A stretch of DNA of 64,000 nt. It comes from Oscillospiraceae bacterium (GTDB lineage: Bacteria > Bacillota > Clostridia > Oscillospirales > Oscillospiraceae). Positions 41,960-49,533 of the stretch are shown one piece after another (the first letter of the stretch is position 1; the number at the start of each line of letters is the position of its first letter). Under the pieces are notes generated by a model. That model ran no database searches. It was not told the DNA's origin and saw only the letters and a list, made by a program, of their open reading frames with translations. A program made the translations under genes and the position numbers. Where the stretch lies: NCBI GenBank assembly GCA_017538965.1, contig JAFYHU010000003.1:1-64000 (forward strand), written 5' to 3'.

Positions 41960-42267
41960 AGGCACATATCTACCAGATTGACTTAGAGCTCGATGATAAA
42001 CGCATCTGTTTCATGCCCTATGAGACGGTTTTGCGTGAGTATGGTAGCCATTTTCCGGCTGAGAAATATGCTCTTGTGTACAGTCTGGAAACGGATGAAG
42101 AGGACCCGGAGAGTATCTTCGCCCTCCTGAATCTCCATCGTCCCGCAGACTATACCGCGCGCTCGCTGTCTGTCTCGGATGTTGTTGAATACGAGTATGA
42201 TGACGGCAGCCGCACAGCGTATTTCTGCGACACGGTCGGATTTGTCCGGATGCCAGTGTTCAAGTAA
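41956..42267 (+). CDS. YodL-like protein
   Basis: A 103-residue protein resembling the YodL domain: IYQIDLELDDKRICFMPYET at the start, the central ARSLSVSDVVEYEYDDGS and a terminal AYFCDTVGFVRMPVF. YodL domains often sit next to antirestriction (ArdA-like) and PcfJ proteins on elements. Function unknown; an anti-defence role is plausible from context only. Confidence 0.75.
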   Translation: MKAHIYQIDLELDDKRICFMPYETVLREYGSHFPAEKYALVYSLETDEEDPESIFALLNLHRPADYTARSLSVSDVVEYEYDDGSRTAYFCDTVGFVRMPVFK

Positions 42268-42284
42268 TGCTTTTGGCAAAAAAG

Positions 42285-42311
42285 AGAGACGCCAACTCCC
42301 GGCGTCTCTCA
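42285..42311 (-). terminator. Hairpin oriented to stop antisense transcription
   Basis: A perfect 10-bp stem GAGAGACGCC/GGCGTCTCTC (42285-42294 with 42302-42311) has six As before it on the plus strand and no Ts after it. Read on the minus strand it is a textbook terminator with TTTTTT, although no minus-strand gene lies nearby. In the plus direction it may shape the intergenic mRNA. Confidence 0.5.
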
Positions 42312-42332
42312 CTGTATTCAGGAGGATAGAAT

Positions 42333-43007
42333 ATGTCCACTCCAAATCTCCCCCAGGATCGACCGGTCTCCTTGAATGACCGGTTTCAATTTCACTGCAC
42401 CGGCTGCGCCGCCTGCTGCAGGCATATCAAAGAAGGCGTCCCGCTGGACAGTCTCGACGCATACCGCCTGACAAAATATCTGCGGTCACAGGGTATCGGG
42501 CCGACATGCACGGACGATGTGCTCATGCGTTTTGGGGAGCCAGTACCGATCACCGATTCCGGGTACTTCAGTTATTTTCTGAAAACCGTCGGTGACGATG
42601 ACTCCTGCATCTTTCTCAATGGGAACCGCTGTGCCGTCCACGAGGCGAAGCCCACAGCATGCCGGCTTTATCCCATTGAGGCCGCGCCGGAAAAGGACGG
42701 CGTCTTCCAGATCGTCCTCTGCACGGAGAAGCCCCATCATTTCAGCGGCTCCACGCATAAGGTGAAAAACTGGTTTTACAGGAACATGCCTGAGGATGTG
42801 CGCGCCTTCTACCGCTTTGATTTCGAGCACGCCCCGAAGATTCACCTTCTCCTCATGGCTGTCCCCGATGAGAAAAAGGCAGCGGCCCTGCTGCTGTTTC
42901 ACAAATACCGGTATTCGGACTTTGCGCTGGACAAGCCCTTCATGCCCCAGTTTATGGCCAACATAAAAAATCTTATTTGCGAGCTTGAAAAGCTCGTACA
43001 GGAATAA
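42333..43007 (+). CDS. YkgJ-family cysteine-cluster protein 1
   Basis: A 224-residue protein with the YkgJ pattern: FHCTGCAACCRH near residue 20-30, then CIFLNGNRCAVHEAKPTACR with the terminal RLYPI. The eight or so cysteines are thought to bind zinc or an iron-sulfur cluster; the family is found as putative oxidoreductases or metal-binding factors. A strong AGGAGG site precedes ATG 42333. It is followed by a paralogue. Confidence 0.85.
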   Translation: MSTPNLPQDRPVSLNDRFQFHCTGCAACCRHIKEGVPLDSLDAYRLTKYLRSQGIGPTCTDDVLMRFGEPVPITDSGYFSYFLKTVGDDDSCIFLNGNRCAVHEAKPTACRLYPIEAAPEKDGVFQIVLCTEKPHHFSGSTHKVKNWFYRNMPEDVRAFYRFDFEHAPKIHLLLMAVPDEKKAAALLLFHKYRYSDFALDKPFMPQFMANIKNLICELEKLVQE

Positions 43008-43021
43008 CAGGAGGTATCTCT

Positions 43022-43747
43022 ATGGACCCCAGACTGAAAACCATTGCGGAAAACCTGGACTCGTGGAAGCTCGGCCTTGACGACAGCTTTCAGTTCCACT
43101 GCACAGCCTGCGGCAAGTGCTGCATCGACCGTGAGGACATTCTTCTCACACCCCGCGACCTGTATAATGCCTCAAAGGCACTGAACCTGGCTCCGACGGA
43201 GTTCGTGAACACATACTGCGAGTGCTACATCGGTCAGGATTCCCGTATCCCGATCGTGCGCCTCAAGCCCAGAGGGAGCATCAAGCGCTGCCCGCTGCTG
43301 AAGGATCACAAATGCTCGATCCACAGCGCAAAGCCGGCAGTCTGCGCTCTGTACCCGCTCGGCCGCGCCATGTCCTTTGAGAAAGGCTCGTACAATCATG
43401 ACGGAGTCGCCGGCGGGAAGATCCAGTACTTCATCTCCCCTTTCAACTGCGGAGACAAGTCTGAGATGCATACGGTCCGCGAATGGCTCACCGACTTCAA
43501 TCTCCCTATCGAGGACAGGTATTTCCTGAGCTGGCACGCCTTCATCTCTGAGGTCTGCCTTTTCATCCGGAAGATCGAAGGCAAGGTCTCAGATAAGCTG
43601 CTGGACACAATCTGGACGACCATCTACCAGCTGATCTATCTCTGTTATGACACCGGAGAGGATTTCATGACCCAGTTTGAGCGAAACAAGACCGCTCTTC
43701 TGGAGATCATCCAGAAATCCGAAAAGGAGCTGGGTGATGTTACATGA
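43022..43747 (+). CDS. YkgJ-family cysteine-cluster protein 2
   Basis: A 241-residue paralogue of the preceding protein: FQFHCTACGKCCIDREDILL, a middle CYIGQDSRIPIVRL, then CPLLKDHKCSIHSAKPAVCA and LYPLGRAM. AGGAGGTAT precedes ATG 43022. Two YkgJ genes in tandem on one element is notable; they may form a heteromer. The next gene overlaps its end by four bases. Confidence 0.85.
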   Translation: MDPRLKTIAENLDSWKLGLDDSFQFHCTACGKCCIDREDILLTPRDLYNASKALNLAPTEFVNTYCECYIGQDSRIPIVRLKPRGSIKRCPLLKDHKCSIHSAKPAVCALYPLGRAMSFEKGSYNHDGVAGGKIQYFISPFNCGDKSEMHTVREWLTDFNLPIEDRYFLSWHAFISEVCLFIRKIEGKVSDKLLDTIWTTIYQLIYLCYDTGEDFMTQFERNKTALLEIIQKSEKELGDVT

Positions 43748-44463
43748 CAGACGACCGGAATCGTTACCAGATCACGCGGATCGACGCGAAGAACTGCTTT
43801 GTGGAGAGCCTTTCAGACACCTTCAGTTACGGCAAGGCTCACCTGACCTTCTGTACCTATGACAAGAGCAGACCGGAGGGGCAGCGCATGACCGCGAATA
43901 TCCAGATCTACATCGACATTGCCGACTGGCTGGAGCTTTGCCGCATGCTCGACAGCGGAGAGCTTCGTGCTACTGTTGCTGCCCAGAACCGGAGCGGCAG
44001 CCGCGATCCTATCAAAGAGTGGCTCGGCGGGACATCCGCGAAGAAGCTGGCGAAGCTCGGGAAGCCCCGTGAAGACGGGAAAAGCCTGTCACGTACAGCG
44101 CAACTATATGCCGCCAGGAATGCCGGAAGTGTACTGTTCGCCGCCAGCAGCGGCCCGGGTGAGGAAAACGCCACCGGCCTGATCGTGCCAAAGTTCGGGA
44201 AAAATCCCGAGCAGCATGTGGCCGTCAGCATGACTCTGGATAACCTGAGCAAGCTGCTCCTTCTGACCAGGATCCACTACACCGCATGGCTCACCGCCGC
44301 TTATATGAGGCAGGACAGCAGCAGCCGGGAACAAGCTGCGCCTTCGGCTTCAGCATATTCAAGGGCTGAGCGCATCCCGCAGCAGGCATCAAGGCAGATA
44401 CAGCCGCGCACATTACAGACGCAATCCAAACCTACATTTCAATCCTCTGTCGCCATGTTCTGA
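43744..44463 (+). CDS. Unknown element protein, 239 residues
   Basis: Starts at ATG 43744, overlapping the YkgJ-2 stop by four bases. It has an N-terminal beta-rich domain (NCFVESLSDTFSYGKAHLTF, MTANIQIYIDIADWLELC), a middle AARNAGSVLFAASSGPGEEN and a Gln/Ser-rich disordered tail ending SSVAMF. The ending is acidic-poor but recalls single-strand-binding-like proteins with a free C-terminal tail. No family assigned. Confidence 0.6.
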   Translation: MTDDRNRYQITRIDAKNCFVESLSDTFSYGKAHLTFCTYDKSRPEGQRMTANIQIYIDIADWLELCRMLDSGELRATVAAQNRSGSRDPIKEWLGGTSAKKLAKLGKPREDGKSLSRTAQLYAARNAGSVLFAASSGPGEENATGLIVPKFGKNPEQHVAVSMTLDNLSKLLLLTRIHYTAWLTAAYMRQDSSSREQAAPSASAYSRAERIPQQASRQIQPRTLQTQSKPTFQSSVAMF

Positions 44464-44480
44464 AAGGCGGCAAAACAAAT

Positions 44481-44512
44481 GGTGGGCTCCGCTCCGGAGT
44501 CCACCAAATCTT
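44481..44512 (+). terminator. Weak hairpin after the small-gene operon
   Basis: GGTGGGCTCCG pairs with CGGAGTCCACC (one G-T pair) at 44481-44505, followed by AAATCTTTAAT, a weak T tail. It lies between the 239-residue gene and the truncated coding start at 44530. Confidence 0.4.
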
Positions 44513-44529
44513 TAATAAGGAGAATCTCT

Positions 44530-44565
44530 ATGGGATACCACTCCTGCTCAATCCGTCTTAGCTGA
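44530..44565 (+). pseudogene. Truncated gene start, 11 codons
   Basis: A full AAGGAGAATCTCT ribosome binding site precedes ATG 44530, which reads 11 codons (MGYHSCSIRLS) and then TGA. The reading frame runs into the 3' end of a minus-strand gene. It looks like the 5' stub of an element gene cut when the sigma/PepSY/sulfatase cassette entered. Confidence 0.4.
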
Positions 44566-44838
44566 GATGATTTCCCCTGTATAAGCGTTAATTTTATATT
44601 CGTACTCTGTTCTCCCACTTTCGAAATCTATCTCATACCGGGCAGAATGGAAAAGACTCCGCTCCAACTCGATGTCAATGTCAGAGACTTGCTCAGGGGT
44701 AAGTTCAGCATCCTTCAGCGCAATTTCAAGTGCCGCATCCTTTCCGATTTTTTCCTTGCTTCCGAAAATAAAGCCGCAAGCGGTAAAAACAAATGCAAAA
44801 ACCATTACAATCAAAATAAGCTTCTTGATATTCTTCAT
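44548..44838 (-). CDS. PepSY-domain lipoprotein
   Basis: A 96-residue lipoprotein: signal peptide with lipobox FVFTACG, then one PepSY domain (IGKDAALEIALKDAELTPEQ, YEIDFESGRTEYEYKINAYT, GEIIS). PepSY domains bind or inhibit proteases and act as sensors. ATG 44838 is nine bases from AGAGG; an ATG six bases earlier is too close. Last gene of a minus-strand sigma operon with two more PepSY-type proteins. Confidence 0.82.
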   Translation of the reverse strand: MKNIKKLILIVMVFAFVFTACGFIFGSKEKIGKDAALEIALKDAELTPEQVSDIDIELERSLFHSARYEIDFESGRTEYEYKINAYTGEIISAKTD

Positions 44839-44863
44839 AGTCATTTTCCTCTATCCGTTTCGG

Positions 44864-45133
44864 TCATGCCACTGCGGGCTGTACGTCATCGTCGCGCTCG
44901 CAGAAAAGCAGGGCTTCAGGATACAGCAGCGGTTCCGTGTCGATTCCCAGAACAGTACCGTCCTCGGCGTCCACATAGAATTCGTATTTGAGGTAGGCCG
45001 TTGTTACGACGAAATGGTACAGTCCGTCCTTGCAGCTGCTGAAAAGGCAACGCAGATCTTCATTTTCAATCCGTGTATAAATCAGTGCGCGACCCATCGC
45101 CTGTTCTGTTGTCAGGTTCTTCTTGGTGTTCAT
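44864..45133 (-). CDS. Small PepSY-like protein
   Basis: An 89-residue protein with an early TTEQAMGRALIYTRIENEDL and YEFYVDAEDGTVLGIDTEPL, the PepSY sequence pattern, and no signal peptide. ATG 45133 is seven bases from GGAG. Lies between two other PepSY-containing genes. Cytoplasmic location is inferred from the missing signal peptide. Confidence 0.65.
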   Translation of the reverse strand: MNTKKNLTTEQAMGRALIYTRIENEDLRCLFSSCKDGLYHFVVTTAYLKYEFYVDAEDGTVLGIDTEPLLYPEALLFCERDDDVQPAVA

Positions 45134-45217
45134 GTTCATGCTCCTTTCGTTTTGTGCTTTCATACAGTTGACGCGAAAGCACGGAAAAGGTTACAGCACA
45201 AAAGAACATCTTTTTTA

Positions 45218-45763
45218 TTAGCCGAGATCAATATCCCGAATTACCGCATAGCCGGAATTGCTGTTAACCTCAATCTCATACTCTCGACCGTACACATCTT
45301 CAAATTCCACCTTATAAACATAGATCGCGTCGAAGATGCTGCCGACATAGCGCAGATGACGATGCGCGTAATCCACATAAAAATGCTGCGCTTGCTCTTC
45401 TCCAACTTGCTCGACCAAGCAGGCATATGCTCTGCCAACAGCCTGATCCTTTGTATATTTCTGCTTGCCCGCGGCGGATACATTTGAAGGAATAAACAGG
45501 ATCGCACAGATGATTGCCGCAACAGCCAGCAGGCTGCAAAGCACAATTATAACGGTGCGGATCAGGGTCTTTTGGTTGAAGCTTTTTCTGGCTTTCTGTA
45601 CCGTTGCGGCCTCGGCGGGGCCGATCCCCGGATCGGACAGTGCGGGATTATCCAGTATCGCGCTGATCTTTCGGACATTTTCGAGTTCGCGCGCCACAAA
45701 AGCGGCTTCCTCATCCGTCGCAGTGCCTTCACGCAGTTTCTGATAGGCTTCTTCAAAGTTCAT
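45218..45763 (-). CDS. Anti-sigma-like membrane protein with PepSY domain
   Basis: A 181-residue protein: a cytoplasmic helical N terminus (AYQKLREGTATDEEAAFVAR) suited to bind a sigma factor, one membrane helix near residues 68-90, and an outer PepSY domain (YTKDQAVGRAYACLVEQVGE, YKVEFEDVYGREYEIEVNSN). GGAGG precedes ATG 45763, which overlaps the sigma-factor stop by four bases. Sensor of an ECF pair by context. Confidence 0.8.
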   Translation of the reverse strand: MNFEEAYQKLREGTATDEEAAFVARELENVRKISAILDNPALSDPGIGPAEAATVQKARKSFNQKTLIRTVIIVLCSLLAVAAIICAILFIPSNVSAAGKQKYTKDQAVGRAYACLVEQVGEEQAQHFYVDYAHRHLRYVGSIFDAIYVYKVEFEDVYGREYEIEVNSNSGYAVIRDIDLG

Positions 45764-46248
45764 CGCTCTTCCTCCATGATTTTCCTGAGTCTTTCCCTCG
45801 CTCTGCAAAGCAGAACTTTTGTGTTTGTCTCGCTTTTTCCGGTAACTTCTGCGATCGTTTTGATGGGGAGCCCCGAAAAGTAAAATAGCAATACGGCTTC
45901 CCTCTGCGTGTCTGGCAGCAATTCAATCGCACGGTAAAGGGAGCGGTATTCTTCCTTGCGAATAATGCTCTCTATCACTTCTTCACGATCATCCGCCAGA
46001 TCCTCCGGGATTTCTTCGCCGGTAAAGCGGCTGTTTTTCCGGCAGATACTGATAAACTCATTCCGGCAGACCGTGAGGAGCCAGGGCTTAAAATCGCGGA
46101 TCGAATCATCGGACAGTGTCAGTGCTTTGAAGAACGCATTGGATACGATGTCTTCCGCCGCGGTCCGGTTCCGACACAGAGAAATCGTAAACAGGAGAGC
46201 CTCGTTATAATATTGTGAAAACAGCAGATCGATGTTGTCCGCTTTCAT
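45760..46248 (-). CDS. ECF-type RNA polymerase sigma factor
   Basis: A 162-residue sigma factor with region 2 (YYNEALLFTISLCRNRTAAE, DIVSNAFFKAL, FKPWLLTVCRNEFISICRK) and region 4 (LPDTQREAVLLFYFSGLPIK then TIAEVTGKSETNTKVLLCRA). It directs transcription of its operon and possibly others, held by the anti-sigma-like protein downstream. No strong ribosome binding site is visible before ATG 46248. Confidence 0.9.
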   Translation of the reverse strand: MKADNIDLLFSQYYNEALLFTISLCRNRTAAEDIVSNAFFKALTLSDDSIRDFKPWLLTVCRNEFISICRKNSRFTGEEIPEDLADDREEVIESIIRKEEYRSLYRAIELLPDTQREAVLLFYFSGLPIKTIAEVTGKSETNTKVLLCRARERLRKIMEEER

Positions 46249-46361
46249 AACCCTGTCATCACATCTTCCTGATCAGTCCTGTAGATAAGACGCAGTCATA
46301 GAAATAAGGTTACACTGGAGCACATAAATGGAAATTTTCCGTACAAAAACGATGTAGCCCG

Positions 46362-46379
46362 ATGAACCGTGAAACGGTT
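46362..46379 (-). terminator. Weak hairpin after the sulfatase gene
   Basis: AACCGT-TTC-ACGGTT on the minus strand is followed later by TTTTTG. It lies between the sulfatase end (46392) and the sigma gene start (46248), so it may limit readthrough. Confidence 0.35.
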
Positions 46380-46391
46380 TGAGGCCCTGCG

Positions 46392-47894
46392 TCAGTTTTC
46401 AAGCAGAAGCAGTTCTTTATCATAGAAGTCCGATTGCTTTTGCAGTTCTCCAACCAGATACGCATAGCCGAATTGTTCGGTCAATGTTGCTTTGTCCGAA
46501 AACAGATTTGTGCCCAGTGCCAACCGCCCCCCCTTGATCTCCACGCCCAGAGCAGCCAGCGTTGTGGGATACAGATCAAACGTTCCAAACTGCCGTTTTT
46601 TCTCTTTCACCGGTTTTGCCGCGGAGTTGATAAAACAGTTATAGATTGTTCTGGTATAATTTGGATTGACCTGATCCATGAATCCGGCATCCATTGTCAG
46701 GTGGTCGCCGCTGATGACGATGGTGGTGTTTTCATAAAAGGGCTGTTCTTTGATCCATTCTATAAAATCATTCACCTGACGCGAGGAACAGGCCAGAACA
46801 TTGGCATATGGTTCCTCGTAAAGCTCCTCGCACAGGTCACAATGACAGCCATCCGGGAAATGCGTATCAGCCGTAAGCATTGTGAAATTGAATGGCTCTC
46901 CCGCGGCCGCGAGGCGGGTCACTTCCTCCTTGGCATAGGAAAACAGCTTTTCATCTTCAAACCCCCACCATTCGTTATAATCCTCCGGCAGACGCCCAGA
47001 CGCTTTCAGCGCGTCTGTATCAAGTATACTGTAATTGCCATGCTCCGTAAAATAAATTTCGCGTCCGTGGAATTCCGCATTGGAACCTAAAAGCAGGACT
47101 TGGTTATATCCCATCTCATCCAAAAACTGTCCTATGGAGGTGACTCCGGGAAGAAACACGTCCCCCGCGCCATAGGTATCCGCCTTGAGCGAGACCTTGA
47201 TAACGACGCCTGACGTCTGCGCCACCATGGCGGCCGCTGTTCAGGTAGTGCCGGGAAAAGAGAGAGCTCCGCCGAAGCCGCTGGTATGAGAGAAATTCAC
47301 GTTGTTTTCCGCCAAGGATTTCAGTTCGGGAATATAGCATGCTGTGATTGATTCCCCGGCTGCCGGATCCGCATAGGTACACTCCATAGATTCCAGAATG
47401 ATGTAAATCAAATTGCGCTTTTGCTCGGGAAACCGCAGGATGCTGTTGTCAGGCTTCACATAGTGTGTCTGGATGAATGTTGAGTCCGTGGCATCAGCTT
47501 TCAAGTACGGTATAATTTCCATACGAATACTGAAAACGGCAAGCGTGATGAAAAAGATCGCGGACGCGACAGACAGTGCGTGCTTATGAAGGGTTTGAAA
47601 TCTGGGAAGCTTTGATGTGCATTTTCCTGACAGGAAGAAATACAGTACCGCTTGCAAAGCAGTGACCCACACAGAGATAACGCCGACATAGAATGCCGCA
47701 CTGGCTGAAAGGGCGCCGTGGACGCCTGTTGAAGAAGATTTCAGCAGGAAAAGGATCTGATCAAATCTGACCCTGTCATAGGTATGATCCATCCACAGCA
47801 TCAGGCAGATAAGCAGATTGGAGAGGAGCAGCAGCAAAGCTGCCGCCTTCTCTTTCTTTGAAAAGAAGATTCTGGTCATTTTGAAGTCTCGCAT
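46392..47894 (-). pseudogene. LTA-synthase-like sulfatase split by one TGA
   Basis: Two consecutive reading frames in the same frame encode one alkaline-phosphatase-fold phosphoglycerol transferase. The N-terminal part (47894 to 47241) has four membrane helices and LIYIILESMECTYADPAAG with the catalytic-site region, ending GGALSFPGTT-TGA. The second part (from 47228) continues TAAAMVAQTSGVVIK, with TADTHFPDG, VISGDHLTMD and the late metal ligands. The TGA lies where family members have Trp, in the pattern G-T-x-W-T, and one base (TGG to TGA) explains it. Probably a recent nonsense mutation. Substrate (lipoteichoic-acid-type polymer) is inferred from family. Confidence 0.75.
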
Positions 47895-48214
47895 TGTTTT
47901 TTATATCTTGAAAAGCCGCAGGGATTGTCTTTCTTAGCTATTATGCCTCATATAGCAACGATTTGCAACTCGTTTTTTTCTGACGGTATGTCTCCCTGCG
48001 CGCGTTTGAGCCATTTCGTAAAAGGCGATGGAGGTGTTCGACCAGAACAATTACCCCACAATCACGACCATATAAAGAGGCGTTGCCTCTTTATAGCTTT
48101 CTTCGCTATTTTGAGACATCGCCTTCTTTTCTTCGGGACATCTTGCTTATCACGTTGCACTATTACCTCCGGATAAGTGTAATACAGGTGAATCTACCAT
48201 TCAGGAGGTACTTA
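47895..48214. other. Intergenic gap between the sulfatase cassette and lipoprotein gene
   Basis: About 320 bases. A perfect ATAAAGAGGC-GTT-GCCTCTTTAT hairpin lies near 48072-48095, followed by AGCTTTC, not a T run. No gene or clear promoter was seen. The lipoprotein ribosome binding site is at its right end. The lower GC suggests the boundary of the inserted minus-strand cassette. Confidence 0.4.
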
Positions 48215-49198
48215 ATGAAGAAAAACCTGCTTGCAATCACCTGTCTTACCCTTTCCGTCATCCTGCTGTCCGGCTGCGGCGCGAAGAAGAAGTCGCCCCA
48301 GGTCGTAAAGACCACCGCTCCTCCGGCGGCAACCAGCGTCCCCATCTCAACCGCAGTCCCGACCTATGCTCCAGCGCCGACCCTCGTGCCCACGCCGGTA
48401 CCGACCATCATCCCGGCGCCGGTCCCTACGATTCTGCCGACACCCATACCCACATTTGTACCGACGCCTGTCGTCACCCCTGCTCAGAACCCGGTCCAGA
48501 CCGGGCTTCCCAAGGTCACCAAGGATCCCACGGATGAAACCGTGCCTGTAAACGGAAGCTGCCAGTTTATTGCACGTTACGAGAACGCCGAGCTTGCGGA
48601 ATGGCATTTTGTGAGCCCCGACGGTTCGCTGGATGTGGATTACTCGGTCGTACAGAACCAGTTCCCCACGCTGAAAATCATCGGGGGTGATTCAAAGGAT
48701 CTTACCCTGTCCGGTATCCCCCAGGCTCTCAACGGCTGCAGGGTCTACTGCAAGTTCAGCAACAGCGCGGGCTCCGTAAAAACCGCCTCGGCTCTCATCA
48801 CTGTCAAGTCTGCTCCCGGCTATACTGCTCCGACTATACCGGGCAGTACTTCGGTGAGCGCACAGTACCAGAGCTTTATTGGCCGCTGGGCTGAAGAGCT
48901 TGTCGGCCGCTGCCAGGTTAATATCACCTACAAGACGCAGGGCAGCGCGAATGTGGACATCAGCTGGTCCAACTCCGCGTGGTCCAAATCTCGCTGGCAG
49001 ATGACGGCCTATGTGTACAAGGATGGGATCATGGCCTATGATGATGCCCACTCCTGGGTCGAGTCCTACGTTGATGGCTACAATCCCATTGTGAGCGATG
49101 AATCCTATGGCGGCACCGGCAGCCTGTATATGCAGGACGGCAAGCTCCACTGGTATAACGATGTGACCGGTCAGCTTACCGTGCTTGTCCCTGCCTGA
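48215..49198 (+). CDS. Lipoprotein with Thr-Pro linker and Ig-like domain
   Basis: A 327-residue lipoprotein: lipobox VILLSGCG, a long Pro/Thr/Val linker made of repeated PTxVPT-type units (to about residue 100), an Ig-like domain (VNGSCQFIARYENAELAEWH, VYCKFSNSAGSVKTASALIT) and a C-terminal domain. It is exported and would span the wall. AGGAGGTACTTA precedes ATG 48215. A paralogue with the same linker and Ig-like fold lies at 56476-57321. Confidence 0.78.
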   Translation: MKKNLLAITCLTLSVILLSGCGAKKKSPQVVKTTAPPAATSVPISTAVPTYAPAPTLVPTPVPTIIPAPVPTILPTPIPTFVPTPVVTPAQNPVQTGLPKVTKDPTDETVPVNGSCQFIARYENAELAEWHFVSPDGSLDVDYSVVQNQFPTLKIIGGDSKDLTLSGIPQALNGCRVYCKFSNSAGSVKTASALITVKSAPGYTAPTIPGSTSVSAQYQSFIGRWAEELVGRCQVNITYKTQGSANVDISWSNSAWSKSRWQMTAYVYKDGIMAYDDAHSWVESYVDGYNPIVSDESYGGTGSLYMQDGKLHWYNDVTGQLTVLVPA

Positions 49199-49219
49199 TT
49201 TATGTGGTAATTTCTGGAC

Positions 49220-49248
49220 TTGCCCAAACGGCGGATTTGTGCTATCCT
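49220..49248 (+). promoter_or_regulatory. Promoter for the 30-codon ORF
   Basis: TTGCCC (49220-49225) and TATCCT (49243-49248) are exactly 17 bases apart, just after the lipoprotein stop. A CTCGTG/CACGAG inverted pair flanks the leader and may mask the ribosome binding region of the small ORF. Confidence 0.4.
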
Positions 49249-49307
49249 CTTGTCTCGTGGTTTGCGTCATTGACGTATTTGATGATCACGAGGAGAGTGA
49301 AAGTCTT

Positions 49308-49400
49308 ATGAATTCTGCTTCAACCGCAGAAACGCAAGGCCAGCAGCCCTCTGATGATGATTTCATCTATGAGCTGCTGGCCGAGATGAGACTGCCATAG
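49308..49400 (+). CDS. Small acidic peptide, 30 residues
   Basis: Thirty codons from ATG 49308 to TAG 49400, acidic and Gln/Ser-rich (ending YELLAEMRLP), with GAGGAG twelve bases upstream, a promoter at 49220 and a terminator at 49450. It is short but has complete expression signals. Could be a small regulatory peptide or a chance frame. Confidence 0.35.
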   Translation: MNSASTAETQGQQPSDDDFIYELLAEMRLP

Positions 49401-49449
49401 CCGATTCCTTTGATAGCAGCCTCCGCGCGCACAATACTGACACAACCAT

Positions 49450-49493
49450 GAGCCGGTACCGTTTTAATGCGGTTCCGGCTCTCTTTTGTTTTA
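49450..49493 (+). terminator. Terminator closing the plus-strand element region
   Basis: GAGCCGGTACCG pairs with CGGTTCCGGCTC (with mismatches near the loop), followed by TCTTTTGTTTTAT. It ends plus-strand transcription; beyond it genes are on the minus strand. Confidence 0.82.
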
Positions 49494-49533
49494 TCTGAAT
49501 TCATGAAACACAGCTTTCATAATTATTCTTTGA

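Larger units (their letters stand above)
3384..49493. mobile_element. Conjugative element region (ICE or large plasmid)
   Basis: VirB4, VirD4, VirB6-like, PrgI-like, NlpC/P60 and a VirB2-like gene form a Gram-positive type IV secretion system; PcfJ, YodL, DUF5697 and DUF3268-like genes are typical companions. A metabolic cargo block on the opposite strand is included. No relaxase, integrase, direct-repeat att sites or oriT were recognised, so the limits given are only the span of clear element genes and the element may continue either way. Confidence 0.6.

Noticed and set aside
47241-47243. Alternative genetic code with TGA as Trp
   Set aside because: Many genes in the window end in TGA with correct overlaps to the next start, so TGA is a normal stop here.
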